This document shows, piece by piece, positions 1 through 6,496 of a stretch of DNA of 23,950 bases; the stretch's first letter is position 1, and every line of letters begins with the position of its first letter. A program made the position numbers and the translations under genes. Source of the stretch: a virus; IMG/VR virus record IMGVR_UViG_3300038363_000197, positions 1 to 23,950 of that record; one strand, given 5' to 3'. The notes under the pieces were generated by a model. The model did no database searches. It worked only from the letters and a program-made list of their open reading frames with translations, and was not told where the DNA came from.

Positions 1-11
1 ACAAATTTACA

Positions 12-40
12 TTGACACCTAACCTAAATTGGTGTATACT
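12..40 (+). promoter_or_regulatory. Consensus sigma-70/A-type promoter of the rightward operon
   Basis: TTGACA lies at 12-17 and TATACT at 35-40 with exactly 17 bp between them. A second TATAAT at 46-51 has no good -35 at the right distance. The first gene starts at 124 after an AAAGGAGG at 111-118, leaving a leader of about 75 nt. This is probably the promoter of the long + strand gene array. Seen directly; its activity is inferred. Confidence 0.75.
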
Positions 41-123
41 ACCAGTATAATGAATAATAATATAACAAATAAAATTACCCGTTCCCGGCGACTAAGCTAT
101 AAACACAATAAAAGGAGGTTTAA

Positions 124-351
124 ATGGAAGAAAATAAACTACTTCAACACTGGGTAGACGAAGAGCTTGCTGTTGCAGATGCCGGTGACGGGACTTGGTG
201 GTGGACAAAACTCGGACTTACCAGTATAAGTAATATAAACAGAATGTATTTATCAGGTTTGTTATACGGTAAAAGCGTTCCCCACCATGCTCTTAATGAA
301 TTAGATAAAGACGGGTTTAATTCAGAAGGATTTTTATTTCAAGAAGATTAA
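124..351 (+). CDS. Hypothetical small phage protein (75 aa)
   Basis: I do not recognise this 75-aa protein. It is acidic, has a Trp-rich patch (GTWWWTKLGL, residues 23-32) and ends in an acidic tail. The ATG is preceded by AAAGGAGG at 111-118, an ideal ribosome binding site, so the start is well supported. It is the first gene behind the promoter at 12-40, a position often used in phages for early, host-directed proteins; that role is inference only. No membrane segment or cysteine cluster is visible. Confidence 0.7.
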   Translation: MEENKLLQHWVDEELAVADAGDGTWWWTKLGLTSISNINRMYLSGLLYGKSVPHHALNELDKDGFNSEGFLFQED

Positions 352-382
352 ACCAAACGGAGTATAATAAAAGGAGGTAAAA

Positions 383-907
383 ATGTCAGTTTTAGAAGAC
401 GCAGTAAGAAAAGTTTTACTTACAAATAAACCAACACTGATTAAATGTGCAGACACTAAAAACCAAGAATCAATTCGAATTATGCTTTATCATCTTAAAA
501 AGAAGATGCTCGACAAAAGTATGTCTGAAACCATCGGGATTACTAAACTTACCGGACCCGATAAGCTGCTTTATGTTAAGGTTTTTAAACGCCCAAAGAT
601 AGAGTTGTTTACTTTAGATAAAGATGGAAATATTATACCTATGGAAATGGATATAATGGAAGATGCGGAAGTGCAGAGGATTGTAGGTTTAATGAAAAGT
701 GATGGTAGGACTGAAGAAGAAATAGAAGAATTTATAGAAAGCAAAAGAAAAGAATTGGAAAGAGAAGAAAAAGGTATCAAAGAACCAGACTTTGCTACCC
801 TACACGAGGAAGAAAAAGAAGAAAGAAAAGCAATGGTTGCTGAAGATAGAAACACCGAAAAAAAAGAGATGAAAAAGATTCTTGAACAAGAGATGAAAGA
901 GGAGTAA
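383..907 (+). CDS. Hypothetical protein with charged C-terminal coiled coil (174 aa)
   Basis: The start has AAGGAGG six bases upstream. Residues 1-100 look like a small mixed alpha/beta domain. From about residue 105 to the end the chain is almost entirely Glu/Lys/Arg with spaced hydrophobics, predicting one long charged helix or coiled coil. I cannot assign a function. The reading frame on the opposite strand at 571-855 is only the Ser/Leu-rich shadow of this Glu/Lys-rich tail. It sits 31 bp after the first gene and is surely in the same transcript. Confidence 0.75.
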   Translation: MSVLEDAVRKVLLTNKPTLIKCADTKNQESIRIMLYHLKKKMLDKSMSETIGITKLTGPDKLLYVKVFKRPKIELFTLDKDGNIIPMEMDIMEDAEVQRIVGLMKSDGRTEEEIEEFIESKRKELEREEKGIKEPDFATLHEEEKEERKAMVAEDRNTEKKEMKKILEQEMKEE

Positions 908-919
908 AGAAGAATAAAG

Positions 920-1033
920 ATGTGGATTTTCTTCCTTATTTTTTATACCTATTTTGGTTGGATTTTAGTAGAATTAATTTTACTTTACATAGAAATAGAA
1001 AAGGAGATTAAAAAATGCCAACATTTAAATTAA
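920..1033 (+). CDS. Possible 37-aa single-pass membrane peptide
   Basis: An ATG at 920 opens a 37-codon frame ending at TAA 1031-1033. Residues 2-24 are strongly hydrophobic and aromatic (MWIFFLIFYTYFGWILVELI), a clear membrane segment, followed by an acidic/basic tail. It overlaps the start of the next gene by 19 nt. The ribosome site is weak: only AAGAAG-like purines are near, and GGAG at 901 is too far. A membrane peptide filling an otherwise empty 107-bp gap is plausible but not certain. Confidence 0.4.
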   Translation: MWIFFLIFYTYFGWILVELILLYIEIEKEIKKCQHLN

Positions 1034-1236
1034 CTATAAATTTACCAACAGGCTTTAATCAAATTTGTTTTACCAGAGTAATAAATAGTATAATTGCAAC
1101 ACTTCCGAGCGAGTACCCGCACTTAGAAGATGCTTTTGAATTACATAGACTTTGTGTAGAAACAGATTTTGCTTTAAGAAAACAATTTAACAGTATTAAT
1201 AAAAAAGGAGATAAATATGAAAACCATGAAGGCTAA
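1015..1236 (+). CDS. Hypothetical small protein (73 aa)
   Basis: This 73-aa protein is not recognised. The start is supported by AAGGAG at 1001-1006. Its sequence mixes a beta-like N-terminus (TFKLTINLPTG) with a helical C-terminal half. Its last 20 bases overlap the next gene, whose ribosome site (AAAAAAGGAG) lies inside this coding region, implying translational coupling. Confidence 0.65.
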   Translation: MPTFKLTINLPTGFNQICFTRVINSIIATLPSEYPHLEDAFELHRLCVETDFALRKQFNSINKKGDKYENHEG

Positions 1237-1477
1237 ATATGACCAAGATAATGCTTACCGCTGCATGGTAGACGCAATGAAAGCGCAGATATATGCTAAT
1301 CAATTTACTCCATCCGAAATGCGTGAAATGGCAGTACTCGCTTGCATTATGTACGAAATGGAAGCCCCTTCCCCACCTTCATTCGTGATCAGTCGAGATA
1401 CTGAAGCAGCTTTTAAAATCTTAGAAGACGTGAGGCTGAAAAATAATAGCCATTGCAACAGGCAGCAAAGCTGCTGA
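1217..1477 (+). CDS. Hypothetical small protein (86 aa)
   Basis: This 86-aa protein starts inside the previous gene behind AAAAAAGGAG and is probably translationally coupled to it. It appears helical, with several Met and Cys residues (AVLACIMYEMEAP near residues 39-51). The C-terminus is Asn/Gln/Cys-rich and runs into a small GC hairpin (GCAGC-aaa-GCTGC at about 1462-1474), just before a 17-bp repeat. No family is recognised. Confidence 0.6.
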   Translation: MKTMKAKYDQDNAYRCMVDAMKAQIYANQFTPSEMREMAVLACIMYEMEAPSPPSFVISRDTEAAFKILEDVRLKNNSHCNRQQSC

Positions 1478-1492
1478 TGAATTTAATATTAT
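1476..1492 (+). repeat. 17-bp direct repeat, copy 1
   Basis: GATGAATTTAATATTAT occurs here and again, base for base, at 1768-1784. Both copies lie at the 3' edge of a small gene and before the leader of the next. The copy here overlaps the stop of the 1217-1477 gene. Confidence 0.6.
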
Positions 1493-1513
1493 AAAAATTG
1501 CTTGGAGGTAAAA

Positions 1514-1738
1514 ATGGAAAGATACAAAGTTGATGAGCGTGTGGGGTGTATCGCAATTCTTGACACTGATATACCAACACCCAGTAACGGTTTGCATAGT
1601 GATGACAGACACATCGTAAAATACTGGCAGGGTGTCAATCTTTATAAGTGTTACAATAATCAAACCATGTGGCATGTGCCTGTTTTCCTTCGTCGTAGGG
1701 CCAGGAAGCTTTGTTATGCTATGAACGCAATTTTATAA
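1514..1738 (+). CDS. Hypothetical small protein (74 aa)
   Basis: I chose the ATG at 1514 rather than the upstream TTG at 1502, because TTGGAGG at 1502-1508 is itself the ribosome binding site. The 74-aa product starts MERYKVDERVG and ends with a very basic, arginine-rich segment (FLRRRARKL). It may touch nucleic acid through that tail, but no family is recognised. It is followed by a 129-bp gap with no gene. Confidence 0.6.
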   Translation: MERYKVDERVGCIAILDTDIPTPSNGLHSDDRHIVKYWQGVNLYKCYNNQTMWHVPVFLRRRARKLCYAMNAIL

Positions 1739-1767
1739 TAAGCCGTTACACCTGATTGCTTCGCACA

Positions 1768-1784
1768 GATGAATTTAATATTAT
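1768..1784 (+). repeat. 17-bp direct repeat, copy 2
   Basis: This is an exact second copy of GATGAATTTAATATTAT (copy 1 at 1476-1492). It sits in the gap 1739-1867, which otherwise holds only AT-rich leader sequence and the AAAGGAGG of the next gene. An 18-codon frame starts inside the repeat but has no ribosome site, so I do not call it. Confidence 0.6.
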
Positions 1785-1867
1785 TCAACCTATATCTCAA
1801 CACATCTGATCAAGGTTTTAACTAAGATTTTAAACGAAAATAAACATTTATTAAAGGAGGAGAACCA

Positions 1868-2062
1868 ATGGAACCAAGAAAGAGTATTAAAGAAACCCTG
1901 ATGCAAAGGGACAACATCTCTGAAAGTGAAGCTTTATCTCTGATTGGTGAAGCTATGGAACAGTTTCAAACTTACCTTGCTGAAGGTGACACGGAATCTG
2001 CAGAAGACATCTGCGGAGAGTATTTTGGCCTAGAACCCGATTATTTAGATGAGTTTATGTAA
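1868..2062 (+). CDS. Hypothetical acidic small protein (64 aa)
   Basis: The start has a perfect AAAGGAGG at 1853-1860. The 64-aa protein is strongly acidic and helical, rich in Glu/Asp through the second half. Small acidic phage proteins sometimes act as DNA mimics or host-factor inhibitors, but nothing here proves that. Same operon as its neighbours. Confidence 0.65.
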   Translation: MEPRKSIKETLMQRDNISESEALSLIGEAMEQFQTYLAEGDTESAEDICGEYFGLEPDYLDEFM

Positions 2063-2082
2063 ACTTTAAAAGGAGACTTAAA

Positions 2083-2307
2083 ATGAAACTATCTTTTGAC
2101 ATTTTATCAAGTACAATTTGTAGCTACAGTTCTTGTAAAAAACAAATTAAACAAAGACTTACCGAGAAACAAAATCCGAATACTCTTTGTTATACCCACT
2201 GGAAAGATAAAGAAGCCGGGCGAGGTCACTATATAGATCATCGGCAAAGAGCTAAAAGAGTTAGATTAGGTTTGAAAGTAAAAAGAAACCTTTTACAGCC
2301 AGCTTAA
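2083..2307 (+). CDS. Small putative zinc-finger protein (74 aa)
   Basis: A basic 74-aa protein. C12 and C18 (CSYSSC) in the N-terminal third and a CxxH-like pair (LCYTHW) around residues 45-50 could bind one zinc ion. The C-terminal half is rich in Arg/Lys (RQRAKRVRLGLKVKR), consistent with nucleic acid binding. The ribosome site is AAAGGAGAC. The zinc site is a reading of the pattern; the family is not recognised. Confidence 0.6.
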   Translation: MKLSFDILSSTICSYSSCKKQIKQRLTEKQNPNTLCYTHWKDKEAGRGHYIDHRQRAKRVRLGLKVKRNLLQPA

Positions 2308-2316
2308 AGGAAAAAG

Positions 2317-2511
2317 ATGAAAACTTTACTAACTTATCTTATAATAGCCCTTACATTTACCTTTATCGGGCATACTTGGAAAGGCTATTACCAAAATACC
2401 CAGACCCGGCTTGAAAGCGTTTGGCCGTCAAACTGGAATTACATACCACCAAGTTACTCAAAACATAAAGCCCCGAATCATTTACTTAAACAAAAAGCAC
2501 CATTGGGGTAG
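2317..2511 (+). CDS. Small membrane or secreted protein (64 aa)
   Basis: Residues 2-18 form a hydrophobic segment (LLTYLIIALTFTFIG) after a single Lys, giving either an N-terminal membrane anchor or an uncleaved signal. The remainder is Trp/Tyr/Pro-rich and basic and would lie outside the membrane. There is no lipobox cysteine. AAAGGA at 2306-2311 is the ribosome site. The function is unknown; superinfection exclusion or an accessory lysis role are possibilities only. Confidence 0.6.
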   Translation: MKTLLTYLIIALTFTFIGHTWKGYYQNTQTRLESVWPSNWNYIPPSYSKHKAPNHLLKQKAPLG

Positions 2512-2520
2512 GAGGAGAAA

Positions 2521-2724
2521 ATGACAAAAATCACTAACATATCAACAGAAGAATTGTTAAAAGATAGAGAGGATTCACTAAAAGACATCACAATATGTGA
2601 AGCAGCTCTTTTAACAAACATTCTGTCTTATTCCGGTGGATCAGTGGAAGAAAGACTTAATACCAATAAACAAATTGTTGGTTTTATTGAAGCTGAATTA
2701 GAACAGAGAAAGGTCAAATTTTGA
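2521..2724 (+). CDS. Hypothetical small protein (67 aa)
   Basis: This 67-aa, mainly helical, charged protein starts directly behind GGAGGAGAAA. Its stop codon TGA lies inside a 15-bp palindrome (2712-2726), so the end of this gene and that element are physically merged. No family is recognised. Confidence 0.65.
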   Translation: MTKITNISTEELLKDREDSLKDITICEAALLTNILSYSGGSVEERLNTNKQIVGFIEAELEQRKVKF

Positions 2725-2726
2725 CC
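2712..2726 (+). repeat. Palindrome GGTCAAAnTTTGACC, copy 1
   Basis: GGTCAAA-T-TTTGACC is a perfect 7+1+7 palindrome preceded by AGAAA. The same element recurs at 14263-14277 and 20017-20031, and with one mismatch at 8745-8759. This copy overlaps the stop codon of the 2521-2724 gene. It is a candidate protein-binding site, or as RNA a 6-bp hairpin. Confidence 0.75.
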
Positions 2727-2755
2727 ATTTCAACAACCAATAAAGGAGACTTAAA

Positions 2756-2989
2756 ATGATTAGCTCAAAAGAAGATTTAGAAAAATTTATAGAAGATATA
2801 GGCCAAAAAATGTCTGAAGCCGCAGAGTTATGTGAAAAAGCTGGAATACCATCACAAGCTTCAATTTTTTATACTATTGCCGGAAGTTATTATCATTCTC
2901 TTGAAGCAGTAAATACGTTAAAAGATACAATGCACGTTCATGCAACTATGTTGATAGAAGAACTAAAACATACATATAAAGGAGCTTAA
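2756..2989 (+). CDS. Hypothetical protein, first of a tandem paralogous pair (77 aa)
   Basis: This 77-aa helical protein shows a pattern shared with the next gene: a Leu-Cys/Ser segment, then AGI/AGV, six residues later IFxT, then a Gly and a Ser/His-rich turn (here residues 24-46). The two genes are adjacent (1 bp apart), so they look like an old tandem duplication. The ribosome site is AAAGGAGAC. The function is unknown; there are no transmembrane or zinc features. Confidence 0.65.
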   Translation: MISSKEDLEKFIEDIGQKMSEAAELCEKAGIPSQASIFYTIAGSYYHSLEAVNTLKDTMHVHATMLIEELKHTYKGA

Positions 2990-2990
2990 A

Positions 2991-3239
2991 ATGATAACCA
3001 CAGAAAAAGAAGCAACAGAATATTTAAAAGGCGTACATGATGTTTTATTTAGCCTATGCGATCTTTCAACTGAAGCCGGGGTTGAGCACCATACCAGAAT
3101 TTTTGCAACCTTGGGCTGTATACTATCTTCACACAGTATAAAAAATGAAATGATTTTAGCCTCTACACTTGTAAAGTTCGTACTTTTGATTGAAAAAGAA
3201 GAAGAAGAAAAAAGGGAGAATAGACAATGTCTGAATTAG
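2991..3239 (+). CDS. Hypothetical protein, second of a tandem paralogous pair (82 aa)
   Basis: This protein aligns by eye with the preceding 77-aa protein around residues 20-46 (TEAGV...IFATLG against EKAGI...IFYTIAG). The N-termini are also similar (MITTEKEATEYL against MISSKEDLEKFI). It ends in a Glu/Lys/Arg tail that overlaps the next gene by 13 nt. The start is behind AAAGGAGC. No function is recognised. Confidence 0.65.
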   Translation: MITTEKEATEYLKGVHDVLFSLCDLSTEAGVEHHTRIFATLGCILSSHSIKNEMILASTLVKFVLLIEKEEEEKRENRQCLN

Positions 3240-3466
3240 AAACCAACATAGAGCTTCCATTAACCATAGACTATGTAATTCACGAAGGGGAGCCCCGGAG
3301 CTACGACTTCCCAGGCTATGACGCCGAGGTAGAAATTATTTCCATTTCCCTCTTTGACAAAGAGTTCACCCCGGTTCAAGTAGAAATGTTCATAGCCGAA
3401 TTTGGAAAGGACAACTTGGATACACTCTGTTTTGAACACGCAAGAACAATTTATGATAATTATTAA
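3227..3466 (+). CDS. Hypothetical acidic protein (79 aa)
   Basis: An acidic 79-aa protein that begins inside the end of the preceding gene, behind AAAGGGAG. Its mixed beta/alpha pattern includes a Pro/Gly-rich loop (EGEPRSYDFPGYD, about residues 20-32). No cysteine cluster or membrane segment. The family is not recognised. Confidence 0.65.
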   Translation: MSELETNIELPLTIDYVIHEGEPRSYDFPGYDAEVEIISISLFDKEFTPVQVEMFIAEFGKDNLDTLCFEHARTIYDNY

Positions 3467-3478
3467 AGGAGGTAAAAA

Positions 3479-3742
3479 ATGGTAACAACCTGGAAAAACC
3501 CGTACAAAAAGAAAAAAGTTCGAACCACCGTACAGAAATGGTCATTTGAAAGACTATTCCACAACGCCGGTACTCTGGCCAGAACCAAGACTGCTATTAC
3601 AAAACTGGTTCTATCTGAATCCACTTTACCCAACGAGAGAATTTCCCTGCTTTTAGCCTTGGATCAGCTCAACCGGCTGGACTTTAAACTAAACAGAGTT
3701 GAATCTTTAAAAAGATACAAAAAGAAAATAAAGGAGGCTTAA
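3479..3742 (+). CDS. Hypothetical basic protein (87 aa)
   Basis: A very basic 87-aa protein: the N-terminus (KNPYKKKKVRTTVQKW) and C-terminus (RVESLKRYKKKIKEA) are Lys/Arg-rich around a helical, Leu-rich core. RNA or DNA binding is a reasonable guess from composition only. The ribosome site is AAAGGAGG. The next gene starts 1 bp after its stop. Confidence 0.65.
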   Translation: MVTTWKNPYKKKKVRTTVQKWSFERLFHNAGTLARTKTAITKLVLSESTLPNERISLLLALDQLNRLDFKLNRVESLKRYKKKIKEA

Positions 3743-3743
3743 A

Positions 3744-3968
3744 ATGAACGGCTGGACAGTAAGATGGGTTTTAGTACATAAAGACGGGGGTAGGGAGGTT
3801 AAAGTTAACGAGGTTTTAAAATCTGCAGGCGGAGAGAAATTTACATATAAAAGCGGATTCCCGCCTCATAAGTCAAGTTCTACCGGTAAGATACTGGTGG
3901 TAAGAAAAGGCTTCGAAAGAATCTTTTACCCGGGAGTTTTTAATCTTAAGTGGAAGGAGAATCACTAA
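3744..3968 (+). CDS. Hypothetical basic protein (74 aa)
   Basis: A basic, beta-rich 74-aa protein with a Gly/Lys-rich loop (SAGGEKFTYKSGFPPHKSSS) in the middle. It starts behind AAAGGAGG, within the tail of the preceding gene, and ends at TAA 3966-3968, which touches the next start (TAATG). Not recognised. Confidence 0.65.
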   Translation: MNGWTVRWVLVHKDGGREVKVNEVLKSAGGEKFTYKSGFPPHKSSSTGKILVVRKGFERIFYPGVFNLKWKENH

Positions 3969-4183
3969 TGGTTGAAAAATCCAAGTATAAAGTTACAATT
4001 AACTGGTACGGGGAGAACCATAGTTTTTATACCTCAACTCGAACTAAGCAAAATGCCCTTCAAAACGCTATGTCACAGCTAAGCAGAAAGCTTTTTGTAA
4101 GCTTGGTTTCAGTGCAAAATAAAGTTAATTATGGTTCTAACAATTATAAGATTTTAAAAGTGGAGGAGAAGAAAGATGACTGA
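3968..4183 (+). CDS. Hypothetical basic protein (71 aa)
   Basis: I place the start at the ATG at 3968, eight bases after AAGGAGA, overlapping the previous stop by one base. The upstream GTG at 3950 has no ribosome site of its own. The 71-aa product begins MVEKSKYKVTINWYG, with a beta-strand-rich start and a helical middle (KQNALQNAMSQLSRKL) that resembles small DNA- or RNA-binding folds. That is composition, not homology. It overlaps the next gene by 8 nt. Confidence 0.65.
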   Translation: MVEKSKYKVTINWYGENHSFYTSTRTKQNALQNAMSQLSRKLFVSLVSVQNKVNYGSNNYKILKVEEKKDD

Positions 4184-4760
4184 AATAAGAAAGTGCTATA
4201 ATATAAACTGCGAGCATTATGATAGTAGTAAACTAAATCACTGTACTACAAGTTTTGATAGGTATACTGAACAGTTTATTAATTGCCAAGATAGAATAGA
4301 AAAGGTAGAAAGAGAACCTGAAAAACCCAAAGAACTCGAAAAGTATAGAGTTGTAAAACCATTTAGTCTTTATGACATTGCAGCTGAAAATCCCTGCGTA
4401 AACGAGTTTTTAAAGCTAACACAAGAGGTTAAAAGGCATAAATATGGTGCAGCAGCTGAATTAGAAAACCTTACATGGACAACTGAAGCAGAACTCTCAT
4501 CCTTCCCTACACTTTTAAATAATCTTGACTGGGTGGAGCGACATTTCCCCGGAGCGATAGTTAAGAATAAAAAAGAAACTTTATTGTACCCTGGGATGAG
4601 AGTGAAAAGAGATTATACTTATATTGTTACTACAGATTTTAATCTTGTTAATACAGAAACAGGCGGGTTTTTACATACTGTTTCACCTGTAAAAACACTT
4701 GAAGAATTAAATATGAACTATTTTGATCGAGGTTTCACCATAGTAAAAAAGGAGAACTAA
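4176..4760 (+). CDS. Phage protein with N-terminal Cys cluster (194 aa)
   Basis: The first 40 residues carry four cysteines in the order C-x4-C-x10-C-x13-C (C7, C12, C23, C37), spaced for a zinc site. A Pro/Glu/Lys linker and a roughly 140-residue domain follow (MRVKRDYTYIVTTDF near residues 145-159). I recognise the Cys-rich N-terminus as a type common in phage hypothetical proteins but cannot name a function. The start is behind GGAGGAG and overlaps the previous gene by 8 nt, implying coupling. Confidence 0.7.
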   Translation: MTEIRKCYNINCEHYDSSKLNHCTTSFDRYTEQFINCQDRIEKVEREPEKPKELEKYRVVKPFSLYDIAAENPCVNEFLKLTQEVKRHKYGAAAELENLTWTTEAELSSFPTLLNNLDWVERHFPGAIVKNKKETLLYPGMRVKRDYTYIVTTDFNLVNTETGGFLHTVSPVKTLEELNMNYFDRGFTIVKKEN

Positions 4761-4762
4761 AG

Positions 4763-4939
4763 ATGAAACTAATCTTAGGTCTTTTAGTAATGACATCACC
4801 AATTTATATCTTACTTGGTTGGATTTGGTATTCAGATGGATTTACTCCAATGTTAAAAACTCTAACTGCTACATCCCTTATAGTTATAGGTGTTTTTACC
4901 ACAACTACGATAGCATTAAAAATTATGGACATAATTTAA
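4763..4939 (+). CDS. Small two-pass membrane protein (58 aa)
   Basis: An ATG at 4763, seven bases after AAAGGAG, opens a 58-codon frame ending TAA 4937-4939. The product has two hydrophobic segments (about residues 3-23 and 34-56) separated by a short polar loop with WYSDG. Two-pass proteins of this size in phages include holins and exclusion factors. There is no endolysin nearby, so a holin is not supported. The frame fills the otherwise empty gap 4761-4952 exactly. Confidence 0.65.
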   Translation: MKLILGLLVMTSPIYILLGWIWYSDGFTPMLKTLTATSLIVIGVFTTTTIALKIMDII

Positions 4940-4952
4940 AAGGAGAACTAAA

Positions 4953-5837
4953 ATGATAAAGAGACCTTTAAAAGCTCCCAACGACAGCATTGAAGACAAC
5001 CAGCTTCACTTACTATCCTACCCCGTTCTGGGCAGCCCTAAAATAGACGGCTTCCGTTGTTTAATAGATGGCACCCCGCGAACCAGCTCTATGAAACCTC
5101 AACCTAACCCGTATGTATTTGAAACTCTATCAGATCCAAGGTTAAACGGCTTAGACGGTGAATTGGTACTTGGAGAACCAAATGACAAGGATGCCTTTAA
5201 TAAGTCCACGGGGCCTTTGCGTAGAAAATACGGTCAGCCGGATTTCACCTTTTACACCTTTGATAACTTTCTAAACCCGAATCAGCCTTACGCACAGCGG
5301 TGGCTTTTAGCCGATAAAAAAGACTATCTTTTACCGAGAATTGTAATTCTTCCTCAAACTCCGCTATATGACAAAGAAGAGGTAATCGAATACACTAACC
5401 AATGCGTAGCTGATAACTACGAAGGGGCTATGATTCGATCCTTAAAATCTACCTACAAAGCCGGTAGAGCCACATTCAAAGAGATGAATATTTTCAAACG
5501 AAAACCTCTTACCGATGCAGAAGCTGTGATTATAGGCTTCAACGAGAAAATGACTAACTTTAATCCACAGGTTGAGGATGAAATGGGGCTTATGAAAAGA
5601 GCCTCGAATAAAGATTTAAAGGTAGGTGCCGGCACGCTGGGAAGTTTTATCTTGCAGTGCCCATTCTGGAACAAACCGTTTAACTGTACTGGTAAACTTA
5701 ACGACTCGGAAAAGCTAGACATCTGGAATAACCAAGAAGAGTTCCTTGGAAAAATTGTAACTTTTAAGTATCAACAATACGGCTCAATAGCTGCCCCGCG
5801 GCAGCCTATATTCCGCAGATTTTATAAAGAACTTTAA
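4953..5837 (+). CDS. ATP-dependent DNA ligase (294 aa)
   Basis: Seals nicks in duplex DNA by ATP-dependent adenylation of an active-site lysine. Nucleotidyltransferase motifs appear in order: motif I K30-I-D-G-F-R35 (K30 the AMP acceptor), an LDGELV element with E70, motif III around FYTFDNF (residues 100-106), motif IV EGAMIRS (157-163), and motif V FKRKP (181-185). A C-terminal OB-like region follows (GKIVTFKYQQYG). The length of about 294 aa fits small phage ligases of the T7 type rather than bacterial NAD-dependent LigA. The start has AAAAGGAG. It presumably joins Okazaki fragments with the phage polymerase encoded at 14304. Confidence 0.9.
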   Translation: MIKRPLKAPNDSIEDNQLHLLSYPVLGSPKIDGFRCLIDGTPRTSSMKPQPNPYVFETLSDPRLNGLDGELVLGEPNDKDAFNKSTGPLRRKYGQPDFTFYTFDNFLNPNQPYAQRWLLADKKDYLLPRIVILPQTPLYDKEEVIEYTNQCVADNYEGAMIRSLKSTYKAGRATFKEMNIFKRKPLTDAEAVIIGFNEKMTNFNPQVEDEMGLMKRASNKDLKVGAGTLGSFILQCPFWNKPFNCTGKLNDSEKLDIWNNQEEFLGKIVTFKYQQYGSIAAPRQPIFRRFYKEL

Positions 5838-5850
5838 AGAGGAGAAGAAA

Positions 5851-6024
5851 ATGGAAACCTTATTTGAGGCAATTAGAATTGTTATACAAGCTACCGGAGT
5901 TGCTGTATGGGTAGTGATTATATTTACTTTCAGCGGTATAGCAGCTTTAGCACTTAAAGATTGGTCAGGGTGGGGAAGACTAAAAAACTGGTGGTGGTTA
6001 GCTAACGGGGGAAGAGAAAGATGA
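5851..6024 (+). CDS. Small single-pass membrane protein (57 aa)
   Basis: An ATG at 5851 follows AAAGAGGAG. The 57-aa product has one strong membrane helix (about residues 15-36) and then a Trp-rich basic tail (LKDWSGWGRLKNWWWLANG). The stop TGA overlaps the next start (ATGA at 6021-6024), so the pair is coupled. The function is unknown. The tight fit between the ligase and the next gene, plus a good ribosome site, makes the call reasonable. Confidence 0.6.
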   Translation: METLFEAIRIVIQATGVAVWVVIIFTFSGIAALALKDWSGWGRLKNWWWLANGGRER

Positions 6025-6278
6025 AAACAATAGGTAGAAGTAAAGTACCACTATATCACCAGATACCAACAATGGTTCAGAATCTAAGTAAAAAACTCGA
6101 CGTATCTGTTAATATAGAAATCAGCGTCTGGCAACATAGTCACGAAACTGAAATAGAAGCAAAATTTTATCTTACCCTTGTACCAGGAGTTAAAACCGCA
6201 GACTGCTCTCGGTATGAATTTAAATCCTGGGAATCACTTGTAGATCATTATTATTATCTAATAAAAGAAGGAGTCTAA
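6021..6278 (+). CDS. Hypothetical small protein (85 aa)
   Basis: An 85-aa alpha/beta protein coupled to the preceding membrane peptide through an ATGA overlap, with GGGGGAAGAG upstream. No motif is recognised; two Trp and several His residues are spread through it. The next gene starts 1 bp after its stop, behind GAAGGAG. Confidence 0.65.
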   Translation: MKTIGRSKVPLYHQIPTMVQNLSKKLDVSVNIEISVWQHSHETEIEAKFYLTLVPGVKTADCSRYEFKSWESLVDHYYYLIKEGV

Positions 6279-6279
6279 A

Positions 6280-6483
6280 ATGTTACTAAAAATACACTCA
6301 AACTATTTCCAATACAAGCCAGAAGAAGATAGATTTTTATCCTACGCCCCGTCAACTCAGGCGTATTCCATCGGAACCTGGTTTAAATGCGGAGAAAAAG
6401 AAGTTCAATGGATTAGAAAAAAGGTGCTTGCGGGGTATGCTGAGGTTAAAGTCAAACTCCCGGGGTATACTAAAATATTTTAA
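6280..6483 (+). CDS. Hypothetical small protein (67 aa)
   Basis: A basic 67-aa protein, rich in Tyr/Trp/Lys in the first half (NYFQYKPEEDRF). The start is behind GAAGGAG and immediately after the previous stop. No family is recognised. Confidence 0.6.
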   Translation: MLLKIHSNYFQYKPEEDRFLSYAPSTQAYSIGTWFKCGEKEVQWIRKKVLAGYAEVKVKLPGYTKIF

Positions 6484-6496
6484 AGGAGACTTCCAA

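Noticed and set aside
571-855. 94-codon minus-strand frame, Ser/Leu-rich
   Set aside because: It is the antisense shadow of the Glu/Lys-rich tail of the 383-907 gene, with no ribosome site.
1769-1825. 18-codon frame beginning in the second 17-bp repeat
   Set aside because: No ribosome site and no features; the repeat itself explains the ATG.
2712-2726. CtsR heat-shock operator
   Set aside because: CtsR boxes are direct repeats of GGTCAAA, while these are inverted repeats around one base.
4763-4939. Holin
   Set aside because: Two membrane segments fit a small holin, but there is no endolysin or lysis gene nearby and the gene sits in the early-type region.
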